Assembly: GCA_024234875.1 (NCBI GenBank)
Contig: JACKNM010000003.1
Coordinates: 1-64,000, forward strand
Direction of reading: 5' to 3'
Length of the DNA stretch: 64,000 bases
From: Ectothiorhodospiraceae bacterium
Lineage (GTDB): Bacteria; Pseudomonadota; Gammaproteobacteria; HK1
In this document: positions 34,717 through 43,484 of the stretch, one piece after another
How the letters are laid out: the number at the start of each line of letters is the position of its first letter
Numbering within the stretch: the stretch's first letter is position 1
Position numbers and translations under genes: made by a program
Notes under the pieces: model-generated
Seen by the model: the letters and a program-made list of their open reading frames with translations, nothing else
What the model was told of the DNA's origin: nothing
Database searches by the model: none

Positions 34717-37170
34717 ATGAAAGCCGACACCGAGACGCTCATCGACCGCGCGGTGGCGGGTGCTGCGCTCAGCGACGCGCAGGCGCTCGCCCTGGAAGGC
34801 GCGCCGCTCGACCGACTGCTCGCCGGCGCCGCGACGCTTCGCGACGCCGGGCACGGCGACGTCGTGTCGTTCTCGCGCAAGGTCTTCGTCCCGCTCACCC
34901 ATCTGTGTCGGGACGTGTGCCGCTACTGCACCTTCGCCCACGTCCCGCGGCCCGGCGAGCCGGCCTATCTGTCGATCGAGCAGGTGCTCGACATCGCGCG
35001 CGCCGGGGCCCGCGCCGGCTGTCAGGAGGCGTTGTTCACGCTCGGTGACAAGCCGGAGCTGCGCTACCGGGCGGCGCGCGAGGCGTTGGCGTCGATGGGG
35101 TATGCGACCACCATCGACTACCTGGTCGCCGCCGCGCGCGCGGTGCTCGACGAGACCGGGCTGCTGCCACACCTCAACCCCGGGGTGATGACCCGCGACG
35201 AGCTCGCGCGTGTGCGCGAGGTCTCGGTCTCGGCGGGGATCATGCTCGAGTCGGCATCGGCACGCCTGTGCGAGCGCGGTGGACCGCACTTCGGCTCACC
35301 GGACAAGGATCCGCGGGTGCGGCTCGAGTGCATCGACCACGCCGGCGCGCTGGCGATCCCGTTCACCACCGGAATCCTCATCGGCATCGGCGAGACGCGG
35401 CGCGAGCGCATCGAGTCGCTGCTCGAGATCCGGCGCCTGCACGCGCGCCACGGGCACGTCCAGGAGGTCATCGTCCAGAACTTCCGGGCCAAGCACGACA
35501 CGCCGATGGCCAACGCCCCGGAGCCGGATCTCGACGATCTGCGCTGGACCATTGCGGTCGCGCGCCTGATTCTCGGCGCCGAGATGAGCATCCAGGCGCC
35601 GCCCAACCTCAGCCCGGGCGGGCTCGGCGCGCTGGTCGACGCCGGTATCGACGACTGGGGCGGCGTGTCTCCGGTGACCCCGGACCACGTCAATCCCGAG
35701 GCGCCCTGGCCGCATCTCGATCGGTTGCGGCTCGAGACCGAGGCGGCCGGCAAGGCCCTGGCTCCACGCCTGCCGATCTACCCCCGCTTCGCCCTCGAGC
35801 CCGAGCGCTGGCTCGACGCGGGCCTGCGCACCGCGGTGCTGCGGGCTCGCGACGCCAGCGGCTTCGCGCGCGAGGACCGCTGGACCGCGGGTGCGCTGTC
35901 GCCGCTGCCGGCGCTGCGCCCGTCGCGCGGTGGCGACCGTGCCGCGCGCGGGCTCGATGCCGTGCTCGCCCGCGCCACCGCCGGAGAGTCCCTCGACGAG
36001 ACCGCGGTGGTGGCGCTGCTCGAGGCGCGAGGGCCGGCGCTCGACGCGGTGCTCGACGCCGCCGATCGGGTGCGCGCCGAGGTCTGCGGCGACCGCGTGA
36101 GCTACGTCGTCAATCGCAACATCAACTACACCAACGTCTGCTACTTCAAGTGCCGCTTCTGCGCGTTCTCCAAGGGCAAGCTGTCGGAGAACCTGCGCGG
36201 TCGCCCCTACGATCTGGCGCTCGACGAGGTCGCACGCCGGGTGGCCGAGGCGTGGTCGCGTGGTGCCACCGAGGTCTGCCTGCAGGGTGGCATCCATCCC
36301 GAGTACACCGGCGAGACCTACCTCGACATCCTGCGCGTGGTGCGGGAGGCGGCGCCGGGGATGCACGTCCATGCCTTCTCGCCGCTCGAGATCTGGCAGG
36401 GGGCGCGCACGCTGGGCGTCAGTCTCGAGACCTATCTCGGGCTGCTGCGTGACGCCGGGCTCGGCACGCTGCCCGGTACCGCGGCCGAGATCCTGGACGA
36501 CGAGGTGCGCGCGGTGATCTGCCCCGACAAGGTCAACACCGCGCAGTGGCTGGAGGTGATGGAGACCGCGCACCGCGTCGGGCTGCGCAGCACCGCGACC
36601 ATCATGTTCGGCCATGTCGAGTCGCCGCGGCACGTGGCGCGCCACCTGCTGCGGCTGCGCGCGCTACAGGCGCGCACCGGTGGTTTCACCGAGGTGGTGC
36701 CGCTCGCATTCGTCGCCGAGGAGGCGCCGATCTTCCTGCGCGGCGGTGCGCGTCACGGGCCGACGCTGCGCGAGGCGCTGCTGATCCACGCGGTGGCGCG
36801 GCTCGCGCTGCACCCGCACTTCCAGAACGTGCAGGCATCGTGGGTGAAGCTCGGGCCGGAGGGGGCGGCGATGGCACTCGCCGGTGGCGCCAACGACATC
36901 GGCGGCACGTTGATGAACGAGAGCATCACCCGCGCCGCCGGCGCCGCGCACGGCCAGGAGCTTCCGCCGCACGCGATCGAGGCCCTGGTCGGCGATCTCG
37001 GCCGGGTCGCGCGCCAACGCACCACGCTCTACGGCGAGGTGCCGCTCGAGCGCCAGCGCGCCTCGTTCCAGGCCGCCCCGCTCGAGCCGGTGGTGGAGAC
37101 GCCGGCGCGTCGTTACGAGCGCCGCCGCAGCGAGCCGCTGGTGCGTCCCGGGCTCGCGCCGACGTCATGA
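34717..37170 (+). CDS. fbiC: FO synthase, fused CofG/CofH radical SAM protein
   Basis: Makes the deazaflavin chromophore (FO) from tyrosine and the ribityl-uracil of flavin synthesis. The 817 residues hold two radical SAM modules. The CofG half (about 40 to 380) has Cys64, Cys68 and Cys71 in CRDVCRYCTF. The CofH half (about 440 to 800) has Cys475, Cys479 and Cys482 in CYFKCRFCAFS, followed by EVCLQGGIHPEYTGETYLD. Fused FbiC is the actinobacterial and Gram-negative form; archaea and cyanobacteria carry separate genes. The ATG at 34717 is divergent from pgl. cofE and cofD follow on the same strand. Confidence 0.95.
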   Translation: MKADTETLIDRAVAGAALSDAQALALEGAPLDRLLAGAATLRDAGHGDVVSFSRKVFVPLTHLCRDVCRYCTFAHVPRPGEPAYLSIEQVLDIARAGARAGCQEALFTLGDKPELRYRAAREALASMGYATTIDYLVAAARAVLDETGLLPHLNPGVMTRDELARVREVSVSAGIMLESASARLCERGGPHFGSPDKDPRVRLECIDHAGALAIPFTTGILIGIGETRRERIESLLEIRRLHARHGHVQEVIVQNFRAKHDTPMANAPEPDLDDLRWTIAVARLILGAEMSIQAPPNLSPGGLGALVDAGIDDWGGVSPVTPDHVNPEAPWPHLDRLRLETEAAGKALAPRLPIYPRFALEPERWLDAGLRTAVLRARDASGFAREDRWTAGALSPLPALRPSRGGDRAARGLDAVLARATAGESLDETAVVALLEARGPALDAVLDAADRVRAEVCGDRVSYVVNRNINYTNVCYFKCRFCAFSKGKLSENLRGRPYDLALDEVARRVAEAWSRGATEVCLQGGIHPEYTGETYLDILRVVREAAPGMHVHAFSPLEIWQGARTLGVSLETYLGLLRDAGLGTLPGTAAEILDDEVRAVICPDKVNTAQWLEVMETAHRVGLRSTATIMFGHVESPRHVARHLLRLRALQARTGGFTEVVPLAFVAEEAPIFLRGGARHGPTLREALLIHAVARLALHPHFQNVQASWVKLGPEGAAMALAGGANDIGGTLMNESITRAAGAAHGQELPPHAIEALVGDLGRVARQRTTLYGEVPLERQRASFQAAPLEPVVETPARRYERRRSEPLVRPGLAPTS

Positions 37171-37238
37171 GCGGCCGCCGCGCCCCCCGTTCGTCGCCCT
37201 GAGCACGCGCGCGTCGCAGTCACCGTTCACCCATCGCG

Positions 37239-38000
37239 ATGAAGTCACTCTCCCTGCTCGCCGTTCCCGGCATCCCCCGTATCCGCCCGGGGGACGATCT
37301 GGCGTCGATCCTCGGCGATGCGCTCGACGCGGCCGGAATCGTGCTGGCCGAGCGCGACGTGTTGGTGGTGGCGCAGAAGATCGTGTCCAAGGCCGAGGGA
37401 CGGTACGTGACCCTGGCCGCGGTGGAGCCGGGCGCCCGCGCCTGCGCCATCGCGCGCGACGTCGGCAAGGATCCGCGGCTGGTGGAGGTGATCCTGCGCG
37501 AGTCGGTGGGGGTGGTGCGCCAGCGGCCGGGGCTGATGATCATGGCCCACCGCCGCGGCTGGGTGATGGCCAACGCCGGCGCCGATCGCTCGAACCTCGA
37601 TGGCCACGACGACGAGCGGGTGCTGCTGCTGCCGGTCGACCCCGACGCCAGCGCCGCCGCCCTGGCCGCGGCCTTCGCCGCGCGCCACGGGGTCGAGGTC
37701 GCGGTGATCGTGGCCGACAGCGTGGGGCGGCCGTTTCGCAACGGCATCGTCGGCACCGCGCTGGGTGCCGCCGGGCTGCCGGCGCTGCGCGACCAGCGCG
37801 GTCGCCCCGACCTCGACGGCCGCCTGCTCGAGGTCACGCTCACCGGGTTCGCCGATCAGATCGCCTCGGCCGCCTCGCTCCTGCTCGGTGAGGCGAACGA
37901 GGGCACGCCGCTGGTGCTGGTGCGCGGCCTCGAGTGGACGGAGCCGGCGGTCCCGGCGTCGGCGCTGGTGCGTGAGCGCGGCGGGGATCTCTTCCGATGA
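37239..38000 (+). CDS. cofE: CofE, coenzyme F420-0:L-glutamate ligase
   Basis: GTP-dependent addition of gamma-linked glutamates to F420-0. The 253 residues show the family pattern GIPRIRPGDDLASIL, VLVVAQKIVSKAEGR, VMANAGADRSN, VAVIVADSVGRPFRNGIVG and the C-terminal TGFADQIASAASLLLGEANEG. It is the single-domain CofE, without the flavin reductase half present in actinobacterial FbiB. The gap from fbiC is 68 bp, and it overlaps cofD by ATGA. Confidence 0.93.
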   Translation: MKSLSLLAVPGIPRIRPGDDLASILGDALDAAGIVLAERDVLVVAQKIVSKAEGRYVTLAAVEPGARACAIARDVGKDPRLVEVILRESVGVVRQRPGLMIMAHRRGWVMANAGADRSNLDGHDDERVLLLPVDPDASAAALAAAFAARHGVEVAVIVADSVGRPFRNGIVGTALGAAGLPALRDQRGRPDLDGRLLEVTLTGFADQIASAASLLLGEANEGTPLVLVRGLEWTEPAVPASALVRERGGDLFR

Positions 38001-38932
38001 CCGCGGTGGTGGCGCTCTCCGGCGGCATCGGTGGCGCCAAGCTCGCCCTCGGGCTCGATCGCGAGCTCGCCCCCGGCGCGCTCACCGTGGTCGCGAACCC
38101 CGGCGACGACTTCGAGCATCTCGGCCTCACCATCTGTCCCGACGTCGACACCCTGGTCTACACCCTCGCCGAGCTCGCCAACCCCGAGCTCGGCTGGGGG
38201 CGCCGCGGCGAGACCTGGACCTTCATGGAGGTTCTGGAGCGGTTGGGTGGCGAGACCTGGTTCCGCCTCGGCGACGGCGATCTCGCGATGCACGTCGAGC
38301 GCACCCGTCGCCTCGCCGCCGGCGAGGGTCTGGCGGCGATCACCGCCGGGCTGGCGTCACGGCTCGGCATCGCGAGCCGGATCCTGCCGGCGACCGAGCA
38401 GCGGCTGCGCACCATCGTCGAGACCACCGACGGCGCGCTCGCCTTCCAGCACTACTTCGTGCGCCTTCGTTGCGCGCCGGTGGTGACCGGCTTCCGCTTC
38501 GAGGGCGCGGAGCGCGCGCGCGCCGCGCCGGGGGTGGTCGAGGCCATCGACGGCGCCGACGCCATCGTGGTCTGCCCCTCGAACCCCTTCATCAGCATCG
38601 ATCCCATCCTCGCCGTCGACGACGTCCGCGCCGCGCTCGAGCGCCGCCGCGCGCCGCTGGTGGTGGTCTCACCGGTGATCGGCGGCGATGCGGTCAAGGG
38701 GCCGACGGCGAAGATGTTCCGCGAGCTGGGGCTGGAGAGCTCGGTGGGCGAGGTCGCGCGCCACTACGCCGGGCTCGTCGACGGGCTGGTGATCGACGAG
38801 GCGGATGCCGCACTCGCCGCGGAGCTCGCGGTTCCGACCCTGGTGACCCGCACCCTGATGCGCGATCTCGACGATCGGCGCCGCCTGGCTCGGGAGACAC
38901 TCGACTTCGCGCGCTCGCTCTCGGGGCGCTGA
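37997..38932 (+). CDS. cofD: CofD, phospholactate transferase (FO to F420-0 or dehydro-F420-0)
   Basis: Transfers the phospho-acid moiety from the CofC product to FO. The 311 residues include VVALSGGIGGAKLALGLDRE (nucleotide-binding start), VVANPGDDFEHLGLTICPDV, EDTWF-like GETWFRLGDGDLAMHVERT, VVCPSNPFISIDPIL and VSPVIGGDAVKGPTAKM. The ATG overlaps the cofE stop. It ends 9 bases from the convergent quiC gene. With cofC, fbiC and cofE it completes the F420 pathway inside about 7 kb. Confidence 0.94.
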   Translation: MTAVVALSGGIGGAKLALGLDRELAPGALTVVANPGDDFEHLGLTICPDVDTLVYTLAELANPELGWGRRGETWTFMEVLERLGGETWFRLGDGDLAMHVERTRRLAAGEGLAAITAGLASRLGIASRILPATEQRLRTIVETTDGALAFQHYFVRLRCAPVVTGFRFEGAERARAAPGVVEAIDGADAIVVCPSNPFISIDPILAVDDVRAALERRRAPLVVVSPVIGGDAVKGPTAKMFRELGLESSVGEVARHYAGLVDGLVIDEADAALAAELAVPTLVTRTLMRDLDDRRRLARETLDFARSLSGR

Positions 38933-38941
38933 GCTCGCGCG

Positions 38942-40840
38942 TCACCAGCTCTCCGACGTCCCCACGCTCACCGCCGCCTGCAGCTTCTCGAACTCGCGCT
39001 GCTGCGCGGCGACGCGCACCGCCGCGTTCGACTCGCCGTAGCCCTGGTAGCGATCGCGCTGCACGATCTCGAAGAACAGACCGTTGATCGAGCGCGTGTA
39101 GATCTGGAAGTACCGGCCGTCCTCGCGCTCGTCGTAGAGGACGTGATGTCGCTCCAGACTCTCGATCAGCTCGGCGTCGAGTCCCCAGCGGGCCTCGAGA
39201 TCGGCGTAGTAGTTCGCCGGCACCGGTAGCACGTGCAGCGGATTGAGCCGAGGCGCGACGGCGAGGATGTCGTCGCACGCGAGCGCGATGTGCTGCACGC
39301 CGGAGCCGGCGTATCGGGCGCGGAAGCGCTCGGTGATGCTCTGGCTCGCGTGCGAGGTGTTGAGCGGGAACCGAATCGCGCCTTCCGCGGCGGTGAGCGC
39401 GCGGCTCAGCACCATGCCGTGCGGATCGACGATGTCGGTCGGCGCGCTCACCTCGAATCCGAGCACGCTGCGGTAGAACAGGATGGTCGACAGGAACTCG
39501 CTCGGTGCGACCGCGCGCGAGACGTGGTCGATGCGGGTGAGCCCGAGGCCCTGTTGCTCCGCGCCGTCGAGTGGCTCGAAGTCGACCTCGAAGAAGCGAG
39601 GCGTTCCCGGTCCCCGCTCGACCAGGTAGAGCAACCCGTCGTCGGGCCCGCGGACCGCGGGGATCCGGAGCTCGCCCGGGGCGACGCGGCTCTCGAATGC
39701 GGGGCAGAGATAGCGACCGGTGCGCGCGCTCAGACGAGCGAGGTCGCTGGTGGCGAGCCCGATGGCGCACACCGAGATACCGTGTCGCTCGTGATAGGAC
39801 TGCGCGAAGGTCCCGCGCTCGCAGTTCACCACCAGATTGACGTCGCCCTGGCGGTACAGCGAGACGTGCTTCGACCGGTGCCGATGGGTATGACGGAACC
39901 CGAGCGAGCCGAGCGCCTGTGCCAACCACTTCGCCTCGTCCTCGTCGGCGGTGAACTCGATGAACTCGATGCCGTCGACCAGCGGCGCGGGCGCCGGTGC
40001 ACGCGCGGACCGGGACGAGGTCCGGGGCGGCGTGTCGACCGCCTCCTCGAGCCAGACCATCGAGCGCATGCCGTCGACGGCGACCTGCTGTGGGGTGCCG
40101 GAGCGGAAGTCGTCGCTGAAGATCTCGTGCGAGATCACGCCGTCGTAGCCCTGTCTGGCGAGCGCGCGGACGAAGTCACGCACCGGGTAGGCGCCCTGGC
40201 CGGGGAAGCACCGGAAGTGCCGGCTCAGTTGCAGCAGGTCCATGGTGATGTCCGGCGCGTCGGCGAGCTGGACCATGGCGATGCGCGCGGACGGGATCGT
40301 GGCGATGCCGGCGAGGCTGTTGCCGCGGGCGAAGATGTGGAACGAGTCGAGCACGATGCCGAGCCCCGGGTGGTCGGCCTGCTCGACGATGCTCCACGCC
40401 GCGGTGTAGTCGCGCACGTGCCGGCCCCAGGCGAGCGCCTCGTAGCCGATGCGGATCCCGCGTCGCGCGCCACGCTCGGCGAGCGCCGCCAGATCCGCGG
40501 CGGCACGCGCCGGATCGTCGAGCGCGTGAGGGGAGACGTTGCTGCACACCAGCATCAGCGGCGCGCCGAGCTCACCCATCACGTCGAACTTGTGCTCGGC
40601 GCGGTCGAACGCCTTCTGGCGCTCGGCCGCCGGCAGCGCCTCGAAATCGCGAAACGGCTGCCAGGCGACGATCTCCAGTCCGAGATCCGCCGCCATCGCC
40701 GCCACCTCGCGTGGCTGGCGGTCGAAGTAGAGGAGGTCGTTCTCGAAGATCTCCACCCCGTCGAAGCCGGCGGCCGCCGCGGCGCGCAGCTTCTCGCCGA
40801 GATCGCCGGGAATGGTGGTGGTGGCGATGGCCCGCTTCAT
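38942..40840 (-). CDS. quiC: QuiC-type 3-dehydroshikimate dehydratase (TIM barrel plus HPPD-like domain)
   Basis: A two-domain protein of 632 residues. Residues 1 to 275 form a sugar-phosphate-isomerase/epimerase-type TIM barrel (FDGVEIFENDLLYFD, LDSFHIFARG, GYDGVISHEIF). Residues 290 to 632 hold two glyoxalase/4-hydroxyphenylpyruvate-dioxygenase-like modules (RIDHVSRAVAPSEF, GVQHIALACDDI, and FFEIVQRDRYQGYG with the C-terminal metal Glu). This layout is the bacterial 3-dehydroshikimate dehydratase that yields protocatechuate. The start was set at 40840 (GAGGAA upstream). The NAD-type quinate/shikimate dehydrogenase two genes away supports quinate/shikimate catabolism. The ring-cleavage genes are not in the window. 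Confidence 0.85.
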   Translation of the reverse strand: MKRAIATTTIPGDLGEKLRAAAAAGFDGVEIFENDLLYFDRQPREVAAMAADLGLEIVAWQPFRDFEALPAAERQKAFDRAEHKFDVMGELGAPLMLVCSNVSPHALDDPARAAADLAALAERGARRGIRIGYEALAWGRHVRDYTAAWSIVEQADHPGLGIVLDSFHIFARGNSLAGIATIPSARIAMVQLADAPDITMDLLQLSRHFRCFPGQGAYPVRDFVRALARQGYDGVISHEIFSDDFRSGTPQQVAVDGMRSMVWLEEAVDTPPRTSSRSARAPAPAPLVDGIEFIEFTADEDEAKWLAQALGSLGFRHTHRHRSKHVSLYRQGDVNLVVNCERGTFAQSYHERHGISVCAIGLATSDLARLSARTGRYLCPAFESRVAPGELRIPAVRGPDDGLLYLVERGPGTPRFFEVDFEPLDGAEQQGLGLTRIDHVSRAVAPSEFLSTILFYRSVLGFEVSAPTDIVDPHGMVLSRALTAAEGAIRFPLNTSHASQSITERFRARYAGSGVQHIALACDDILAVAPRLNPLHVLPVPANYYADLEARWGLDAELIESLERHHVLYDEREDGRYFQIYTRSINGLFFEIVQRDRYQGYGESNAAVRVAAQQREFEKLQAAVSVGTSESW

Positions 40841-41013
40841 GTCGGATTCCTCGGTGGGGTCGGCCCCCGGGGGCGGCGGGCGCCCGGTGCCGAATTCTAC
40901 CGCCCACGGCCGACTCGCGGACCGCCCCCGCTCCCGGCGGCCCGGACTCGGGTAAGGTCTGAGCGCCCCGGGCCGGCGCCCGGCGCGGGCGCCGACTCGA
41001 GAGCGAGGATGCG

Positions 41014-42588
41014 ATGGACGCACAGTGGACGCGGGTCGCCATGGCGGCCGACCTCGACCCCTCCGGCAAGCTCGTGGTCCGCCCTGGCGGCCGACAGATC
41101 GCGGTGCTGCGCACGGCGCGGGGGCTGCGCGCCTGCGACAACCGCTGCCCCCACGAGGGCTACCCGCTCAGCGAGGGCACGCTCGACGAGTCCTGCGTGC
41201 TGACCTGCAACTGGCACAACTGGAAGTTCCGTCTCGACGACGGCTCGAACCTCTATGGCGGCGATCGCCTGCGGGTGTACCCGGTCGAGGTGCGTGACGG
41301 CGAGATCTGGCTCGACCTCGCCGATCCGCCGGTCGCGGTCCGCCGGGCCGAGGTCATGGCGAGCCTCCGCGACGCCTTCGACGACGAGGACTACACCCGC
41401 ATGGCGCGCGAGCTCGGCCGGCTGCGCCTGCTCGGCACCGACCTCGTCGAGGCCGCGCGCGCCGCCATCGCCTGGTCGCACGACCGCCTGGAGTTCGGCT
41501 GGACACATGCCTACGCCGGGCTCGCCGAGTGGCTCGGCGTGCGCGCCGAGCACGACGGGGATGCCGAGGTCGACGTCGCCTGCATCCTCGAGGGGATCGC
41601 GCACGTCGCCGACGACGTGCTACGCGAGCCGGTGCATCCGTACCCCGACGGCATCGCCGGCTACGACGAGGACGCGCTGGTCGCGGCCATCGAGGCCGAG
41701 GACGAGGCCCGCGCGCTGGCGCTGGTGCGCGGCGCCCTCGGCGCCGACGGCGGTGCGGCACGGGTCGAGCGTGCGCTCGCCCGAGCCGCGCTGGCGCACT
41801 ACGCGGCGTTCGGGCACTGCGCCATCTACGTCACCAAGGCGCGGCAACTGATCGGGCAGCTCGGCGATGCGGTCGCCGAGCCGCTGCTGCTCGCGCTGGT
41901 GCGCCAGATCGTGCTCGCGCGGCGCGAGGACCTGGTGCCCGAGTTTCGGCGCTACCGCGAGGCGCTGGCGGCGTGGGGCTCGCGCTGCGAGCCGCCGGAC
42001 GTCGCCGGCTGGGGGCGTCTCGGCGTGAACCGGGCGCTCGCGCGCGCGGTGGACTGGAGCGGCAATCCGCCGGAGGCGGTGTTCGACGCGCTGCTGGCGG
42101 TCAACGCGCGCCAGCTCCTCGCCTACGACATCGAGCAGCAGGGCAAGGTGCGCATCCCGGTCGACGACAACATCGGCTGGCTCGACTTCACCCACGGCAT
42201 CACCTTCGCCGCCGCGGTGCGCGAGCTCTGCCGGCGCGACCCGGCGCTGTGGCCGGCGGCGCTGCTACAGATGGCCTGCTTTGCCGGTCGCAACGCCCGC
42301 TACACGGTCGACACCCCGGCGCTCGAGCGCTGGCGCGTGGATGCGCCGGCGTCCTTCTTCGCCGACGAGACCGAGCGCATGCTCGACCACGACGTCGACG
42401 AGTTCATCGTCGCGGTGCACCGCCTGAAGACGTTGCGTGCCGCCCGCGATCTGGTGGCGGCGGGCACGACGCCCGCGACCGCCGAGCTCGTGCTCGCCGC
42501 GGTGAACCGCTTCCTGCACTCACCGCTGCGGCTCAAGCACGTGCGCCGCACCGTCCATCAGGCGATGCAGTTCGTGGCCAGGGGCTGA
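41014..42588 (+). CDS. Rieske [2Fe-2S] protein with large unrecognised helical domain
   Basis: A protein of 524 residues. Residues 1 to 105 form a Rieske domain with CPHEGYPLSEG and CNWHNWKF supplying the two Cys/His pairs of the cluster. The other 410 residues are Ala/Leu/Arg-rich and predicted helical, without a mononuclear-iron dioxygenase motif. HDRLEFGWTHAYAGLAEWLG, AAFGHCAIYVTKARQLIG and DFTHGITFAAAVREL contain scattered His residues that could bind metal. There is no signal peptide. It stands alone, divergent from quiC and convergent with the shikimate dehydrogenase gene. I do not recognise the C-terminal domain; a redox enzyme in the surrounding catabolic block is inference. Confidence 0.75.
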   Translation: MDAQWTRVAMAADLDPSGKLVVRPGGRQIAVLRTARGLRACDNRCPHEGYPLSEGTLDESCVLTCNWHNWKFRLDDGSNLYGGDRLRVYPVEVRDGEIWLDLADPPVAVRRAEVMASLRDAFDDEDYTRMARELGRLRLLGTDLVEAARAAIAWSHDRLEFGWTHAYAGLAEWLGVRAEHDGDAEVDVACILEGIAHVADDVLREPVHPYPDGIAGYDEDALVAAIEAEDEARALALVRGALGADGGAARVERALARAALAHYAAFGHCAIYVTKARQLIGQLGDAVAEPLLLALVRQIVLARREDLVPEFRRYREALAAWGSRCEPPDVAGWGRLGVNRALARAVDWSGNPPEAVFDALLAVNARQLLAYDIEQQGKVRIPVDDNIGWLDFTHGITFAAAVRELCRRDPALWPAALLQMACFAGRNARYTVDTPALERWRVDAPASFFADETERMLDHDVDEFIVAVHRLKTLRAARDLVAAGTTPATAELVLAAVNRFLHSPLRLKHVRRTVHQAMQFVARG

Positions 42589-42611
42589 GACGGGGTATCC
42601 GCGACGGGTGC

Positions 42612-43484
42612 TCAGCCGCCCGGGCGCCCGAGCGCGGCGAACGTCGCGAGCATCCGCTCCGGATCCGGGCGCAGACCGGTGAAGAGCTCGAAGGCCTCGA
42701 CCGCCTGGAACACCGCCATGCCGCTGCCGTCGAGGGTGCGACAGCCGCGCGCGCGGGCGGCAGCGAGCAGCGCGGTCTCCAACGGGAAGTAGACGATGTC
42801 GGCGACCCACAGCGCCGGGCCGAGCAGCGACTCCGGCAGCGGCAGGCCCGGATGGCTGGCCATGCCGACGGGGGTGGCGTTGACCAGGCCGTCGGCACCG
42901 TCGAGCGCGGTCGCGACGTCGCTCGCGGCGTGGGCGCGGCCGGCGCCGAATCGCGCGCCGAGGTCGTCGGCGAGGCGGGCCGCGCGGCCGGCGTCGGTGT
43001 CGATCACCACCAGTGTCTCGGTGCCGAGCTCGAGCAGCGCGTGGGCGACCGCCGAGCCTGCGCCGCCGGCCCCGAGCTGCACCACCCGACGCCGCGGCGC
43101 GTCGCCCATGGTGCGGCGGAAGCCGCGCACGAAGCCGGGGCAGTCGGTGTTGTGGCCGACGCGTCGACCGTCGCGCAGCACCACGGTGTTCACCGCGCCG
43201 AGGGCGCGCGCGTGCTCGGACACCGAGTCGAGCAGCGGCAGCACCGACTGCTTGCAGGGGTGGGTGACGTTGAGCCCGTCGAAGCCCATGCGCTCGGCCG
43301 CGATCAGGAGCTCCGGCAGGGCGTCGGCGCCGAGGCCGAGCTGGTCCAGATCGATCCGACGATAGAGGTAGCGCACCCCCAGTGCATCGCCCTCTCGCTC
43401 GTGCATCGCCGGCGTCCGCGACGCCCCGATCCCGGAGCCGATGAGCCCGATCAGGAAGCCGCGGCCGGATGTCGCCTCCCTCAT
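42612..43484 (-). CDS. Shikimate/quinate dehydrogenase, NAD-type
   Basis: An AroE-family oxidoreductase of 290 residues. The substrate domain has IGSGIGASRTPAMH and GLNVTHPCKQSVLP (catalytic Lys), then NTVVLRDGRRVGHNTDCPGF (Asp). The nucleotide site is GAGGAGSAVAHALLELG followed by VVIDTD: an acidic residue replaces the NRT motif of NADP-dependent AroE, pointing to NAD and so to a catabolic quinate/shikimate dehydrogenase. The start ATG overlaps the TauD-like gene stop (ATGA). Together with the QuiC-like dehydratase it outlines the route from quinate or shikimate to protocatechuate. Confidence 0.88.
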   Translation of the reverse strand: MREATSGRGFLIGLIGSGIGASRTPAMHEREGDALGVRYLYRRIDLDQLGLGADALPELLIAAERMGFDGLNVTHPCKQSVLPLLDSVSEHARALGAVNTVVLRDGRRVGHNTDCPGFVRGFRRTMGDAPRRRVVQLGAGGAGSAVAHALLELGTETLVVIDTDAGRAARLADDLGARFGAGRAHAASDVATALDGADGLVNATPVGMASHPGLPLPESLLGPALWVADIVYFPLETALLAAARARGCRTLDGSGMAVFQAVEAFELFTGLRPDPERMLATFAALGRPGG

